The notes beneath the pieces were generated by a model. That model made no database searches, had not been told where the DNA came from, and saw nothing but the letters and a program-made list of their open reading frames with translations. Shown here piece by piece: positions 8,081 to 15,370 of a stretch of DNA of 49,760 bases (its first letter is position 1; the number at the start of each line of letters is the position of its first letter). The DNA is from Clostridia bacterium. Its GTDB lineage: Bacteria; Bacillota; Clostridia; Christensenellales; CAG-314. Location: contig JAFQSA010000046.1 in NCBI GenBank assembly GCA_017409765.1, forward strand, positions 1 through 49,760, in the 5' to 3' direction. A program made the position numbers and the translations under genes.

Positions 8081-8992
8081 ATGCAATTTTACAAAAATGC
8101 AACGCCAATGGGCATTGGCAACACACCACTACTCCCCTACGAAGAGGACTTTGATGCCGACATCTTTTTTAAGCAAGAAAGTATGAATGTGACCGGTTCC
8201 ATCAAGGACAGGTCTGCCCTTGCCATGATTTTGCAAGCGCAAAAGGATGGTTTGCTAACTCCCGGTTGCACCATTGTGGAGGCGACAAGCGGAAACATGG
8301 GTATCAGTCTTGCCTACATCGGCAGACAACTTGGCTACAAGGTTTTGCTAACCATGCCGGACAACATGTCCATCGAGCGCAAGCAACTTTTGCAAGGTCT
8401 TGGCGCGCAACTTGTACTTACCGAGGGCTCACTTGGCATGCAAGGGGCTGTGGACATGGCGGAACAACTTGCTCAAAACGCCAACCACGTGTGGCTAAAA
8501 CAGTTCGAAAACAAGGCAAACGTTGTGGCGCACTACCTATCTACCGGCAAGGAGATTGCAGGCCAAATTGAGCGCGTAGACATCTTTGTGGCGGGCGTTG
8601 GAACAGGTGGCACGCTGATTGGTGTTGCCAAGCGCTTGAAGGAAGTTTACCCCGATTGCAAGATTGTTGCAGTTGAGCCGGCAAGTAGCCCTGCGATATC
8701 CCGTGGGGAAAAGGGCGCGCACAAAATCCAAGGCATTGGCGCGGGATTTGTGCCAAAACTGTACAACAAAAAGTTGGTGGACCAAGTGGAACTTGTGACC
8801 GACGAGCAAGCAATGGACAAGTTTTTGGAACTCAACAAAAAACTTGGCTACTGCTGTGGAATTAGTTCCGCGTCAAACATCGTTGTGTGCGAGCGACTTG
8901 CCAACCTGCCAGAAAACAAAGGCAAAAACATTGTAACCGTGTTCCCCGATGGCGACGACCGTTACGAAAGTTTGCTTAAAGTTAGTAAATAA
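8081..8992 (+). CDS. cysK: cysteine synthase (O-acetylserine sulfhydrylase family)
   Basis: PLP-dependent beta-family enzyme that makes L-cysteine from O-acetylserine and sulfide in the cytoplasm. At 303 residues it is typical. The PLP lysine is in TGSIKDRSA (Lys42). The substrate loop TSGNMG lies at residues 69-74, the phosphate-binding GVGTGGT near 170 and the cofactor Ser in CGISSAS near 257. CysM or cystathionine beta-synthase-like members share these motifs, so the sulfur donor is not certain. An ATG at 8081 with AAAAGGA upstream gives the standard N-terminus. No serine acetyltransferase is next to it. A terminator follows directly. Confidence 0.92.
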   Translation: MQFYKNATPMGIGNTPLLPYEEDFDADIFFKQESMNVTGSIKDRSALAMILQAQKDGLLTPGCTIVEATSGNMGISLAYIGRQLGYKVLLTMPDNMSIERKQLLQGLGAQLVLTEGSLGMQGAVDMAEQLAQNANHVWLKQFENKANVVAHYLSTGKEIAGQIERVDIFVAGVGTGGTLIGVAKRLKEVYPDCKIVAVEPASSPAISRGEKGAHKIQGIGAGFVPKLYNKKLVDQVELVTDEQAMDKFLELNKKLGYCCGISSASNIVVCERLANLPENKGKNIVTVFPDGDDRYESLLKVSK

Positions 8993-8996
8993 GTCA

Positions 8997-9030
8997 AAAG
9001 CGAAGTGGTTTTGTGCTACTTCGCTTTTTT
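8997..9030 (+). terminator. cysK terminator
   Basis: Stem AAGCGAAGT / ACTTCGCTT with a GGTTTTGTGCT-type loop and a run of six T. Confidence 0.85.
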
Positions 9031-9131
9031 ACACCACAAAGACGTGGCTAGATATGCAAATTTTGGCAACAATCCGTACAACTGTACCAACTTTTGCAAA
9101 ACAACTTGGGCAAGCTGCAACTTGAATGGGC

Positions 9132-9258
9132 TTGGATGTGCAGAGATTGTAGCAAACGCAATCGTCACACTACGGACGAGCACAGCTCGCCCCTACGAAA
9201 CAGCCATTTGTTGTTGGTGGATGTTCAATTAGCTTTTAGCTCTAAACCGCACATCCAA
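9132..9258. repeat. MITE-like 127-bp inverted repeat unit
   Basis: The unit is bounded by a perfect 10-bp inverted repeat, TTGGATGTGC at 9132-9141 and GCACATCCAA at 9249-9258. Inside are a GC-rich hairpin CGAGC-ACA-GCTCG (near 9177-9189) whose wording resembles REP elements of gut Clostridia, the small palindrome GATTG...CAATC and AGCTTTTAGCT. No target-site duplication is obvious. The rest of the gene-free stretch 9031-9474 holds only AT-rich sequence and the tRNA promoter. Confidence 0.4.
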
Positions 9259-9461
9259 CACAATGAACCCGCACAACAATATTGTATGTAAAACATATTT
9301 TGATATCGTTTGCGACAGAAAATAAGTGTCAAAAAAAGTGTCAACGCCTAGTTAATTGCCCATCGCTTAATATTTGCCTAATTTATGCCAAATGCACATT
9401 TGTCAAAATTGTTACTACTATTTAGCCCAAAGCAGTTGATTTTTTCTGCAAATTGTAGTAT

Positions 9462-9467
9462 TATAAT
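9462..9467 (+). promoter_or_regulatory. -10 box of tRNA-Pro(GGG)
   Basis: TATAAT ends eight bases before the mature tRNA. The nearest -35 candidate, TTGATT at 9436-9441, is 20 bases away and weak. Confidence 0.5.
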
Positions 9468-9474
9468 CAAGCAT

Positions 9475-9551
9475 CTGGGTGTAGCGCAGTTTGGTAGCGC
9501 ACTAGACTGGGGGTCTAGGTGTCGCAGGTTCAAGTCCTGTCACTCAGACCA
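9475..9551 (+). tRNA. tRNA-Pro (anticodon GGG)
   Basis: A full cloverleaf of 77 bases with encoded CCA. The acceptor stem CTGGGTG pairs with CACTCAG including C1-G72 and discriminator A, both expected for proline tRNAs. The D-stem is GCGC/GCGC, the anticodon stem CTAGA/TCTAG, and the seven-base loop CTGGGGG reads anticodon GGG (codon CCC). The T-stem is GCAGG/CCTGT with loop TTCAAGT. The 3' part is duplicated at 9714-9737. Confidence 0.95.
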
Positions 9552-9553
9552 GA
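9531..9553 (+). repeat. left copy of the tRNA-Pro 3'-end repeat (putative att)
   Basis: The last 23 bases covering the T-loop, acceptor strand and CCA of tRNA-Pro plus two bases. It recurs at 9714-9737 with a single inserted C. Confidence 0.6.
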
Positions 9554-9737
9554 AATAAAGGCCGCCCTTGTGGGGCGCAACAACAAGAACAAGCAAAAAA
9601 GCTTGTTCTTTTTTGTTGCTTTGTTTGGGTTGGCCTTTATATTGTCTTCTTGCAGGAGGTTGAAATAACGTGACGCTCAACTTTGTTTCGCTATTCCGTC
9701 ACTTCGTTCCTTACAAGTCCCTGTCACTCAGACCAGA
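9554..9737 (+). mobile_element. 184-bp structured insertion at the tRNA-Pro 3' end
   Basis: The unit lies between two copies of the tRNA 3' end and separates the tRNA from its likely native terminator (9737-9770). It begins with a strongly foldable block: outer stem ATAAAGGCC (9555-9563) with GGCCTTTAT (9632-9640), an inner hairpin GCCC-TTGT-GGGGC (near 9565-9576) and a long hairpin 9577-9594 with 9601-9619. Together they make a three-way junction. Downstream is AGGAGG at 9654-9659 and a 28-codon GTG-started ORF (9670-9756) that reads through the right repeat. No integrase is present. Calling it a minimal or decayed integrated element is inference. Confidence 0.45.
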
Positions 9738-9756
9738 CAAGTCGTATCATTTTTGA
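9670..9756 (+). CDS. possible 28-residue small ORF
   Basis: A GTG codon ten bases after a perfect AGGAGG opens a 28-residue frame ending in TGA. The peptide begins VTLNFVSLFRHFV and carries SLSLRPDK, which is the translation of the repeated tRNA end. It also contains an inverted repeat GTGACG...CGTCAC. The strong ribosome site is the only evidence for coding. It could equally be chance within a structured element. Confidence 0.2.
   Translation: MTLNFVSLFRHFVPYKSLSLRPDKSYHF
9714..9737 (+). repeat. right copy of the tRNA-Pro 3'-end repeat (putative att)
   Basis: 24 bases identical to 9531-9553 apart from one extra C. The preceding bases do not form a T-stem, so this is not a second tRNA. Confidence 0.6.
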
Positions 9757-9770
9757 TACGACTTGTTTTG
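9737..9770 (+). terminator. probable native tRNA-Pro terminator
   Basis: Perfect 13-bp stem ACAAGTCGTATCA / TGATACGACTTGT with a four-T loop and a following TTTTG. It abuts the right repeat copy. Confidence 0.85.
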
Positions 9771-9798
9771 TTGAAATTTTACGCATTTGTTTCTAGAA

Positions 9799-9829
9799 GG
9801 CCAATCCACAATGGATTGGCTCTTTTTTT
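9799..9829 (+). terminator. second terminator before the AmaP-like gene
   Basis: Stem GCCAATCCA / TGGATTGGC with a three-base loop and seven T after one C. No gene lies between it and the preceding terminator. Confidence 0.75.
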
Positions 9830-9916
9830 GTGCAAAAACGGCGACACGTGGTGGATTTTTGCGATATGATTGTATCAAATGGCGCTTGTTAGACAATACT
9901 AAAAACGAGGTGACTT

Positions 9917-10723
9917 ATGAGAAAAATTGGCGAAAAAGTTGCGCTTGTTGCGCAAATTTGTGTGGCGATTGTGTTCGTGATTGTGGCAATGCTTTACGTT
10001 GCGGAGATAATTCCGCAAAACGTCCTGCAGGACAACACAATCTTGTTTGTGATGATGTCAGTGCTATCGGTAGTGTTTGTGGGGACGTCGGTGTACCTTG
10101 TGTACATGAACTTTTCCGAAGCGCAAAACCTACGACGCATTTTGCTACATGCCGATTGCAAAAGTGCCACCACCACAACGATAAAGGTGGCAAATAAAAT
10201 TGCGCACAACTGTGCCTACCGCATTGACGGAATAAAAATCAAAAGGACGAAAATTCGTGCCGACGACAAAAAGGGGTACATTGCAACGTTTGTTGTGGAA
10301 GTTTCCGCGTTGTCCGTCACGCCTGCCCTTGAAGAATTGCGCTGTTTGATTGAAGACAGTTTCAAAGATACGTTGGGACTAACTTTCAATACCATCACTT
10401 TTGAAGTTGCCAAGTTGACAGGTCAACCAAAGGCGGACGTCAAAAAAGCAAAAAAGCGCGCACAAGCATTGACGGATGGCGTGGAGCAGGTGCAAGATAT
10501 CTACCAAAACCCCACCGGAGAAAAGCCAACCGATATTTCCCTACCTTTGCCAAGCGAGCAAGTTGACGTTGGAATTGTTGACGACATTGTTGACGAGCAA
10601 GTGGACGACCTTGATACCCAAATTGACACAACACAAGCGGATGCTACCGAATTGGTCGACCAAACTGTTGACCAAGTTGATAGCGCTGACGATGTTGTTG
10701 AGGACGACACGCAACTAACCTAA
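9917..10723 (+). CDS. AmaP-like membrane protein with Asp23-type domain and acidic tail
   Basis: A 268-residue protein with two N-terminal membrane spans (about residues 9-32 and 42-64), then a region of alternating valines and charged residues ending in LEELRCLIEDSFKDTLGL, which fits the Asp23/Gls24 fold. This arrangement matches AmaP, the membrane anchor of alkaline-shock protein Asp23 in Gram-positive bacteria, whose role is in envelope stress. The last 70 residues are highly acidic with repeated VD and VDQ pairs and no parallel I can name. The ATG has GAGGTG seven bases upstream. No separate asp23 gene is adjacent. The assignment rests on architecture, not on a strong motif. Confidence 0.6.
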   Translation: MRKIGEKVALVAQICVAIVFVIVAMLYVAEIIPQNVLQDNTILFVMMSVLSVVFVGTSVYLVYMNFSEAQNLRRILLHADCKSATTTTIKVANKIAHNCAYRIDGIKIKRTKIRADDKKGYIATFVVEVSALSVTPALEELRCLIEDSFKDTLGLTFNTITFEVAKLTGQPKADVKKAKKRAQALTDGVEQVQDIYQNPTGEKPTDISLPLPSEQVDVGIVDDIVDEQVDDLDTQIDTTQADATELVDQTVDQVDSADDVVEDDTQLT

Positions 10724-10832
10724 ATGCGCACCAATAACATTTTGCTAATGTGCCAATCTCAACAAATAACATTACCGTTTGTGCGATCTGGTGCCTAAAC
10801 AAATTGATGCGAAAACAACCAAATATAAAAAC

Positions 10833-10862
10833 AAAATCCGTGGAGATTTCCACGGATTTTTT
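10833..10862 (+). terminator. terminator of the AmaP-like gene
   Basis: Stem AATCCGTGGA / TCCACGGATT with a four-base loop and six T. Confidence 0.9.
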
Positions 10863-11008
10863 GGTTTGTAAAACTATTTAGATAACTACCATTTAGTGTC
10901 GATTTTCCTTTTGCAAAACAGCAATTCAGCACCACAATTTGATCCATTTTTTACCGCATTGGGGTTGCATTGGGGTTTGGTAAGGTGTTGCAAATTGGCT
11001 GTTGAGTT

Positions 11009-11060
11009 CACAAAAGTAGCACTTTAAGTGTCACTTTTGTAGTTGTTAGTGCCTACTTTG
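11009..11060 (-). repeat. ACAAAAGT intergenic repeat, copy A
   Basis: Read on the minus strand it has two direct units of about 22 bases (ACCAAAGT..., ACAAAAGTGACACTTAAAG) followed by the inverted ACTTTTGTG. It lies just downstream of the tadA stop. Confidence 0.6.
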
Positions 11061-11065
11061 GTGTA

Positions 11066-11512
11066 TTAGCGCTTGGTTTTGAAGTAGTCGGTGAGTATTT
11101 GTGAGCATTCCTTGTCACAAATGCCACCTTGGATGTTCAAGTGATGGTTTAGAGTGTTGCCAATGTGCTCGGCAAGGTGAATACATCCCGCACCGCTAAG
11201 GTCAAATGCGCCAAAATACAGGTTGGAAATGCGCGCATTGTAGCAAGCGCCAAGGCACATCACGCAGGGTTCAAGCGTTACGTAAAGGGAGCAACCTGTA
11301 AGTCGCCAATCATTCAACGCTTGGCACGCTCTGGAAATTGCCACCACTTCGGCATGCTCCACCGCATTTTTGGTTGCGTTGCGAGTGTTGTGTGCGACGG
11401 CTATCACTTGGCCATCCTTCACAACAATAGCGCCAATAGGCACTTCGTCCTCGCTTGCGGATATTTTTGCCTGCTCAAGGGCAAGCATCATAAATTTTTG
11501 TTGTTCGGTCAT
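11066..11512 (-). CDS. tadA: tRNA-specific adenosine deaminase
   Basis: Zinc deaminase that converts A34 to inosine in tRNA-Arg(ACG), allowing it to read CGU, CGC and CGA. The cytidine-deaminase signature is complete: HAE at residues 53-55 and PCVMC at 82-86 supply the zinc ligands and catalytic Glu. At 148 residues the length is typical. The ATG at 11512 is chosen over an upstream one because TAGGA lies just before it and the protein then starts MTEQQKFM. It begins 10 bases after the GH2 stop, so the two probably share a transcript. Its substrate tRNA-Arg(ACG) is encoded at 44213-44289 in the same window. Confidence 0.95.
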   Translation of the reverse strand: MTEQQKFMMLALEQAKISASEDEVPIGAIVVKDGQVIAVAHNTRNATKNAVEHAEVVAISRACQALNDWRLTGCSLYVTLEPCVMCLGACYNARISNLYFGAFDLSGAGCIHLAEHIGNTLNHHLNIQGGICDKECSQILTDYFKTKR

Positions 11513-11522
11513 ATTTTTCCTA

Positions 11523-13268
11523 CTAATCCAGTTTTGCTCGTGCAATTTGGTTGTTGATAATCTTGATCATTTGGGCATCTACTTTCAAAACCTTGCGGTC
11601 GTAGGTGTAGATTCCGTTAACTTCGTCCTCGACATCACTAACTTGGGTGTACACCGTTGCGGAAAGTCCCTTGGAAATCAAGCGGAGAACATCGCGTTCG
11701 TACAGTTTTTTGAGGCCATCGTTGAACGCTTTTTGTGTTTTGAAGGTTTTGTAGCTATAGGTGTGGTCTGGGTTGAAACTGTGTTCCATATCCTTGTAGA
11801 CGTAGCCACCAAATTCCGTCAAGCAAACAACGCGGTTTTTGTCCTTTTTGAGGCGAACGGGCTTAAAGTACACGTGCATGCTCTTGATATCGCCACCGCC
11901 TTGGTCGTGCCAACCGCTTGCGTGGTCAACGGTGCGAGTTGGATCGAATTGCTTTGTCCACTCGGCAACTTTGTTGGCATCAAATTGGCCCCACGCCTCG
12001 TTGAAAGGCACCCACATTGCGATACTTGTGCAGTTGTAAAGTTGGTTGAGCATTTCCTCGTATTCTGTCCAGTATCTATCGCGACTTTCCTGCGCTTGGC
12101 GGGAGAAAATGCGGTAGTTGCTGTCCTTTGTTTTGTCAAAACCGATGTTTGGCGCAAGCAAAGTGTACCATTTGTGTTGCTTTGTGCCACCGCTGGGCAT
12201 ATCTTGCCAAACAAGCATGCCGAGCCTATCGCAATGGTAGTACCAACGCATGGGCTCTACCTTGATATGCTTACGGAGCATGTTGAAACCGAGGTCTTTC
12301 ATCTTTTGGATGTCGAAGATGAGCGCCTCGTCGCTTGGTGCGGTATACAAGCCATCCGACCAATAACCTTGGTCAAGTAGGCCATTGTGGAAGATTGGTT
12401 GGTTGTTCAACGTCAATCTGAGGTACTTACCAAAGCGTTCGTAGCCGAATTTGCGCATACCAAAGTAGCACATAACCTCGTCACGGCGCGTGATAAGTTT
12501 CAAATTGTATAAAAATGGCTCGTTTGGCGACCAACTTTTGAAGTCGGCAGGCATTTGCACCACAATTTTGCCTTTGCCATCCGCCTTGGCAACTTCCGTT
12601 TCGCCATCAAGCACCACGCAAGTGACGCTTTCATCAGTGGAGCAAACAGGCAAAACTTCCACTTGGGCATTGTCGTAGTCGGGGATGATTTTTACGCTTT
12701 GGATGTATTGTTTGGGAACACTTTCCATCCAAACGGTTTGCCAAATACCACTTTGAGGGGTATACCACATACCTTTGCGGTGGGTGGATTGCTTGCCGTT
12801 GGTGTGGTAGGATGTGTCGGTAAAGTCTTGCACACGAACAATCAGGATGTTTTCGCCATCCTTAAGTGCGCAAGTGATATCGGCAGTAAAACTGTTGTAA
12901 CCGCCAACGTGGTGGCAAACGTTTTTACCGTTGACAAACACGTCGCAAATGCAGTCCACAGCGCCAAAATTGAGCAAAACGACGTCCTTAACAAAGGCTT
13001 TTGTAAGTGTTAAGGTGCGTTTGTAGAACAAATACTCCCCTGGATTGAGTTGACGATTAACTCCAGAGAGTGGGCTTTCCGGCGAAAATGGCACCAAAAT
13101 TTTGCCATCGTAGTGGATGGGGAAGTACTCGTTTTGAGTGATTGCGTACTCCCAGTAACCATTCAAGTTGACGTAACTTTTGCGCACAAATTGTGGGCGT
13201 GGATACTCTTGCAAGGGCTTGTCCGTCAAATTTTCGCCCCATGGTGTTTTCAATTGCTTAAGTGCCAT
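11523..13268 (-). CDS. glycoside hydrolase family 2 protein
   Basis: A 581-residue GH2 enzyme (beta-galactosidase, glucuronidase or mannosidase group). The N-terminal jelly-roll (about residues 15-190, with GIWQTVWME), an immunoglobulin-like domain and a TIM barrel are in the usual order. The acid/base Glu is in WVPFNEAWGQ (about residue 422) and the nucleophile in CLTEFGGY (about 485). It is shorter than E. coli LacZ and has no signal peptide, so it acts on imported oligosaccharides. The exact sugar cannot be decided. The ATG has AAGGGG nine bases upstream and a good promoter. It leads an operon with tadA, an odd pairing. Confidence 0.93.
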   Translation of the reverse strand: MALKQLKTPWGENLTDKPLQEYPRPQFVRKSYVNLNGYWEYAITQNEYFPIHYDGKILVPFSPESPLSGVNRQLNPGEYLFYKRTLTLTKAFVKDVVLLNFGAVDCICDVFVNGKNVCHHVGGYNSFTADITCALKDGENILIVRVQDFTDTSYHTNGKQSTHRKGMWYTPQSGIWQTVWMESVPKQYIQSVKIIPDYDNAQVEVLPVCSTDESVTCVVLDGETEVAKADGKGKIVVQMPADFKSWSPNEPFLYNLKLITRRDEVMCYFGMRKFGYERFGKYLRLTLNNQPIFHNGLLDQGYWSDGLYTAPSDEALIFDIQKMKDLGFNMLRKHIKVEPMRWYYHCDRLGMLVWQDMPSGGTKQHKWYTLLAPNIGFDKTKDSNYRIFSRQAQESRDRYWTEYEEMLNQLYNCTSIAMWVPFNEAWGQFDANKVAEWTKQFDPTRTVDHASGWHDQGGGDIKSMHVYFKPVRLKKDKNRVVCLTEFGGYVYKDMEHSFNPDHTYSYKTFKTQKAFNDGLKKLYERDVLRLISKGLSATVYTQVSDVEDEVNGIYTYDRKVLKVDAQMIKIINNQIARAKLD

Positions 13269-13318
13269 GTTTTACCCCTTTACTCGCCAAAACGGCAAAG
13301 TTTCAGTATAGTAGCACT

Positions 13319-13347
13319 ATTGTACCACAATTTTGCCAAGATGTAAA
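13319..13347 (-). promoter_or_regulatory. GH2-tadA promoter
   Basis: Minus-strand TTTACA (13342-13347), 17-base spacer and extended -10 TGGTACAAT (TACAAT at 13319-13324). Confidence 0.7.
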
Positions 13348-13707
13348 CAGGGCATTTGGCAAAAAGAGTAAATTGTTACAACCTTTGAGCCATCAAAAGA
13401 CAAACGGCGCACATGATTTTGTGATAAAATCTATAAAAAGAGCGCAAATACGGGTGTTTGATTGCGCAATCTCATCAGTTTGTTGGCAGAATTGTAAGTT
13501 AAAACAAGTTTTTGCACAAAAGTTTGGCGTACAAACACAAAGATGTTGAAATTTGCGTTGTTTTATGATAAAATAGTAACATAACAAAATAAATTGGCCA
13601 ATTTGAGTTGTTGGTGTGTTGGTTTACGCCTTCGATTTGTCTATTGTGACATTTTGACTGCAAAACTTCCTAAACATATCCACATCATTTCGGCCAAAGA
13701 GGTAAAA
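13348..13707. other. gene-free stretch between GH2 and dut
   Basis: Contains a 12-bp perfect palindrome GATTGCGCAATC at 13460-13471 and the dut promoter at 13546-13574. The dut leader would be about 125 bases without an obvious terminator or known riboswitch. No ORF with a ribosome site is seen. Confidence 0.5.
13546..13574 (+). promoter_or_regulatory. dut promoter
   Basis: TTGAAA at 13546-13551, 17-base spacer and TAAAAT at 13569-13574. Confidence 0.55.
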
Positions 13708-14184
13708 ATGAGAACAAAAGCAAAATTCGAAAAGGTATCACTTGAAACGTTTTTGCAAAGTGGCACCGAACAAACATACGAAAACATCCTTTTGCCCAAG
13801 CGCGCCACAGCAAAAAGTGCCGGCTACGACTTTTTTGCACCAACGGACATCGACCTTGAACCAGGCGAAACTTTGACCGTTGCCACCGGTATTCGCGCTT
13901 TGATGCCAGACAATTGGTGCTTGATGATATTCCCAAGGAGTGGGCTTGGATTCAAGTTCCGCGTGCGCCTTGATAACACAGTTGGTATCATCGATGCCGA
14001 CTACTGCAACGCGCCAAACGAAGGCCACATCTTTGTAAAAATCACAAACGAAGGCGCAAAAACACTACACGTACCCGCAAAAAATGCATTTGCGCAAGGA
14101 ATTTTCACTCAATATTTCCTAACGGAAGATGACGACGTTACCACCGAGCGCACAGGCGGTTTGGGTAGCACCGACAAGAAATAG
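13708..14184 (+). CDS. dut: dUTP diphosphatase
   Basis: Trimeric-type dUTPase that hydrolyses dUTP to dUMP and pyrophosphate, keeping uracil out of DNA and feeding dTMP synthesis. All five family motifs are visible in the 158-residue protein: AGYDFFAP, PRSGLGFKF, GIIDADYCNAPNEG, NAFAQGIF and the C-terminal RTGGLGSTDK arm. The ATG at 13708 has AGAGG upstream; the frame is open further 5' but has no better start. Motif 3 carries CNAPNEG where many have YRGE, a modest deviation. The VanZ-like gene begins two bases after the stop, so they are translationally coupled. Confidence 0.95.
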   Translation: MRTKAKFEKVSLETFLQSGTEQTYENILLPKRATAKSAGYDFFAPTDIDLEPGETLTVATGIRALMPDNWCLMIFPRSGLGFKFRVRLDNTVGIIDADYCNAPNEGHIFVKITNEGAKTLHVPAKNAFAQGIFTQYFLTEDDDVTTERTGGLGSTDKK

Positions 14185-14185
14185 T

Positions 14186-14788
14186 ATGGTAAAATTGGAA
14201 CATCCAAAAACTTTACATCGGCTTTCCATTGTCCTTTTTGGCTTGTACGCGTGGCTACTGGTGTGGGTTATTGCGCTAAAATGCAATTTGATTGCACCCA
14301 TCACCGACAACTACTACAAATTCGGCGATTGGACGTGGCAACAAAAATGGCAATTTGTGGGCGAAAGTTTCAAGGCGCTGTTTGTGGAAAACGAGTGGGG
14401 AAACGTGTTCCTCGACGCAAGGCAAGACCTTTTGAACATTGCCGTGTACGTCCCCTTTGGTTTGTATGTTGCCTACTTTGCCAAAAAGCGCAAACTGCTT
14501 TGGGTAGCCGTGCTATCCTTTGTGACAAGCGCTTGTTTTGAGATGTTTCAACTAATCAGTTTGATTGGTTGCTTTGGCGCAATCGACCTTGTAACAAACA
14601 CGCTTGGGGGACTGATTGGTTGGGCGCTATTCAAATTGGTGCAAAAGAGCGTTACAAAACACCCCAAGGCATGGAGTATTGCATCCATAGTTGTGATAGT
14701 TTTAGCCTTGCCAATTGCCATCTACGCGCTTGTTGGCACCATCCAAATGTTGGACGTTTACCTAGGCATTTTGTCAAAAACGTACTAA
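14186..14788 (+). CDS. VanZ family membrane protein
   Basis: A 200-residue membrane protein with an N-terminal span, the VanZ family block around DLLNIAVYVPFGLYVAYF, then paired spans containing CFEMFQLISLIGCFGAIDLV and NTLGGLIGW. The phosphatase-like E(x)QL and DL(x)NTLGG spacing is the family hallmark. VanZ gives low-level teicoplanin resistance in enterococci, but most chromosomal relatives have no known function. It starts directly after the dut stop with no strong ribosome site, indicating coupling to dut. There is no terminator before the poly-C promoter of the next operon, so some readthrough is possible. Confidence 0.85.
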   Translation: MVKLEHPKTLHRLSIVLFGLYAWLLVWVIALKCNLIAPITDNYYKFGDWTWQQKWQFVGESFKALFVENEWGNVFLDARQDLLNIAVYVPFGLYVAYFAKKRKLLWVAVLSFVTSACFEMFQLISLIGCFGAIDLVTNTLGGLIGWALFKLVQKSVTKHPKAWSIASIVVIVLALPIAIYALVGTIQMLDVYLGILSKTY

Positions 14789-14794
14789 AAAACA

Positions 14795-14826
14795 TTGACA
14801 CCCCCCCCCCGAAAGTTTGATATAAT
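14795..14826 (+). promoter_or_regulatory. promoter with a C10 tract in the spacer (phase-variable candidate)
   Basis: TTGACA at 14795-14800 and TATAAT at 14821-14826 are both perfect consensus boxes. The spacer is 20 bases and begins with ten consecutive C (14801-14810). A TGA before TATAAT also makes an extended -10. Loss of three C would restore 17-base spacing. No other G or C homopolymer of this length was noticed in the window. Confidence 0.75.
14801..14810. repeat. C10 homopolymer
   Basis: Ten C in a row in an otherwise AT-rich sequence, placed exactly between -35 and -10 boxes. Such tracts change length by slipped-strand pairing. Confidence 0.95.
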
Positions 14827-14854
14827 AAAGAAAAACACAATTTTGGAGAATAAG

Positions 14855-15370
14855 ATGAACGAGTTTACTAAGCAGGACGTGAAAAATAGCGTGGAATACC
14901 AATGGCGCAAATCGCAAATCAAACTGTTGCTTTGCATACTTTTGATAGTTGCCATTGCCACATTTATTATTGTTGTAGTACCAGTTTGTGCAACAAACAT
15001 GGAGTTTTGGGACGTTGGACTACTAACTTGGCTAATTTGCATGGCAATAACGGCGGTATTCTTTGGAATTTTTATGGTGGCATACCATAGCAAAAACATG
15101 CACTTGCTAAACCACTTTGAAGAATTCGCTCAACACGAAGTAGTTTTGGACAGAGTTGCCACCGGATATTTGTGGCGGAGCCGTGGTGCAGTTTACTACA
15201 TTGTACGCATTGATCACAATGGTTCCACAATTAACGTAGATACAAGCCCTTGCTTTTCCAGCAATGCTTTTGCAAAGTTCACTTGCGACGACTACAACAA
15301 TAAAAAAGTTGTTGGACTTTACGACGAAAAATTGCACAAATTTTACATTATTAAGAAGGTAGGAAAATAA
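14855..15370 (+). CDS. two-TM protein of unknown function
   Basis: A 171-residue protein I do not recognise. Two clear membrane spans lie at about residues 24-46 and 54-78, with a short cytoplasmic N-terminus carrying charged residues. The C-terminal 90 residues look like a compact beta-rich domain with YYIVRIDHNGSTINVD and a Cys-containing segment. The ATG at 14855 has TTTGGAGA at a good distance. The stop touches the start of the next gene, so the two form an operon driven by the C10 promoter. If that promoter is phase-variable, this is its first target. The topology suggests an envelope protein with a cytosolic domain. Confidence 0.8.
   Translation: MNEFTKQDVKNSVEYQWRKSQIKLLLCILLIVAIATFIIVVVPVCATNMEFWDVGLLTWLICMAITAVFFGIFMVAYHSKNMHLLNHFEEFAQHEVVLDRVATGYLWRSRGAVYYIVRIDHNGSTINVDTSPCFSSNAFAKFTCDDYNNKKVVGLYDEKLHKFYIIKKVGK

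Larger units (their letters stand above)
10724..11065. other. gene-free stretch: terminator, inverted repeat, ACAAAAGT repeat
   Basis: From 10727 to 10796 an inverted pair GCACCA...TGGTGC encloses two smaller stems (ACATT...AATGT and CAAA...TTTG), which could be a short structured RNA tail. Then comes the terminator at 10833-10862 and the ACAAAAGT repeat at 11009-11060. No gene is seen. Confidence 0.5.
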
